Shown piece by piece: positions 14,746 through 15,219 of a DNA stretch of 15,219 nucleotides. This DNA comes from Betaproteobacteria bacterium (GTDB lineage: Bacteria > Pseudomonadota > Gammaproteobacteria > Burkholderiales > SG8-41), in contig JANXRI010000072.1 of NCBI GenBank assembly GCA_025353085.1, forward strand, positions 1-15,219, in the 5' to 3' direction. The translations under genes were made by a program, and so were the position numbers. The notes below the pieces were generated by a model that made no database searches, was not told the origin of the DNA, and was given only the letters and a program-made list of their open reading frames with translations. Numbering within the stretch: position 1 is the stretch's first letter; each line of letters starts with the position of its first letter.

Positions 14746-15219
14746 TTATCCAGACGGATAAAGTGGCTCAAAAGTAGCGGGCAAATCGAACTTTTTTGCG
14801 GCATCCCACAGGCCTTGCATCCATGTGCGCTGCTGCATCGCGATAGCGAGGTTTAAGATCGGTTTGCGACTTTCAGTGGTGATGTAGGCCGGTTTGGCGA
14901 ATAATTTGTAGCGTAGCGTTTGCAAGGTGTGTTGGATCGTGCTTGATGAGTGTTTCACAGTGCTAGTTTTGAGTAGCACCTGACGCAACAAGCTCATCAG
15001 GTTGTAGGCCAACATCACTGTATTGAGCGTCGCTTCGGTCGCCCAAAAATCCTTCATATTGAAACTGTCGGCGGCGAAATCGTATTTGAGTTCTTTGATT
15101 CGGTTCTCGCAGTCCGCGCGGCCGCGATACAGGCGCCAGACAGATTCGGCAGGTAAATCCAAATCAGTGACCAGCGCGCTAAATCGCCACTTGCCGATCA
15201 CCGGATCATCGGCAAACAG
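14746..15219 (-). CDS. IS1380-like transposase, C-terminal part, runs off right edge
   Basis: The frame is open from the window edge (…LFADDPVIGKWRF) to TAA 14746-14748, so the 151-aa version starting at 15201 is only an internal start and the true N-terminus lies outside. YRGRADCENRIKELKYDFAA carries the last catalytic Glu in the Y.R.R...E..IKE context of DDE transposases of the IS1380/IS4-type group. After it come LAYNLMSLLRQVLL and the helical C-terminus typical of IS1380. It reads in the same direction as the operon, ending about 210 bases before the tctC-like ATG. I could not identify the IS terminal repeat in the intervening region. The fragment shows no frameshift. The IS1380 family assignment is good but not certain. 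Confidence 0.82.
   Translation of the reverse strand: MFADDPVIGKWRFSALVTDLDLPAESVWRLYRGRADCENRIKELKYDFAADSFNMKDFWATEATLNTVMLAYNLMSLLRQVLLKTSTVKHSSSTIQHTLQTLRYKLFAKPAYITTESRKPILNLAIAMQQRTWMQGLWDAAKKFDLPATFEPLYPSG

Noticed and set aside
1..15219. CRISPR array, tRNA or rRNA genes
   Set aside because: No regularly spaced repeats, cloverleaf-like sequence or rRNA-like stretch was seen on reading both strands.

Overview
The window looks like a high-GC proteobacterial chromosome, most likely betaproteobacterial/Burkholderiales. This rests on the codon bias, a Bug-type (TctC) periplasmic receptor at the head of a catabolic operon, and transposase fragments of types common in that group. The lineage is inferred from gene style only. 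Nearly all convincing genes are on the minus strand. The long plus-strand frames opposite them are GC-driven shadows.

Layout: (1) 3-188, the C-terminal tail of a plus-strand DDE transposase cut by the window edge. (2) 268-1661, an AT-richer island with an unrecognised 388-aa protein (GTG start, good Shine-Dalgarno) and a doubtful 76-codon ORF overlapping its start. (3) 1877-4405, an insertion-sequence neighbourhood. A stand-alone IS end (1877-1934) is followed by a two-gene type II toxin-antitoxin module (RES toxin and Xre/MbcA/ParS antitoxin). Next comes an IS of about 1.2 kb (3194-4405) whose transposase is broken by an apparent one-base insertion. The solo end matches the far IS end better than the nearer one does, so the toxin-antitoxin pair may be an IS passenger. 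(4) 4374-4496, the first ~30 codons of an AtuA/DUF1446-like gene, cut off at the IS end. (5) 4584-14533, an eight-gene, tightly packed catabolic operon. (6) 14614-14642, a near-consensus sigma-70 promoter for that operon. (7) 14746-15219, the C-terminal part of an IS1380-like transposase running off the right edge.

The operon reads, in transcription order: tctC-like receptor, tctB-like, tctA-like, isocitrate lyase/PEP-mutase family lyase 1, hyuB-like, hyuA-like, MmgE/PrpD, isocitrate lyase/PEP-mutase family lyase 2, and originally an AtuA-like gene. Junctions are ATGA, GTGA or TAA-ATG, or overlap by 11 bases, so translation is probably coupled. A coherent but unproven reading has four steps: a carboxylated compound is imported by the tripartite tricarboxylate transporter; the hyuA/hyuB pair opens a cyclic amide/imide or carboxylates the substrate with ATP; the MmgE/PrpD protein dehydrates or isomerises a branched polycarboxylic acid; and the lyases cleave the product to pyruvate or oxaloacetate plus a small acid. 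I know of no characterised pathway with exactly this gene set, so it is the best candidate here for an undescribed system. IS material on both sides suggests the block has moved or been remodelled by transposition.
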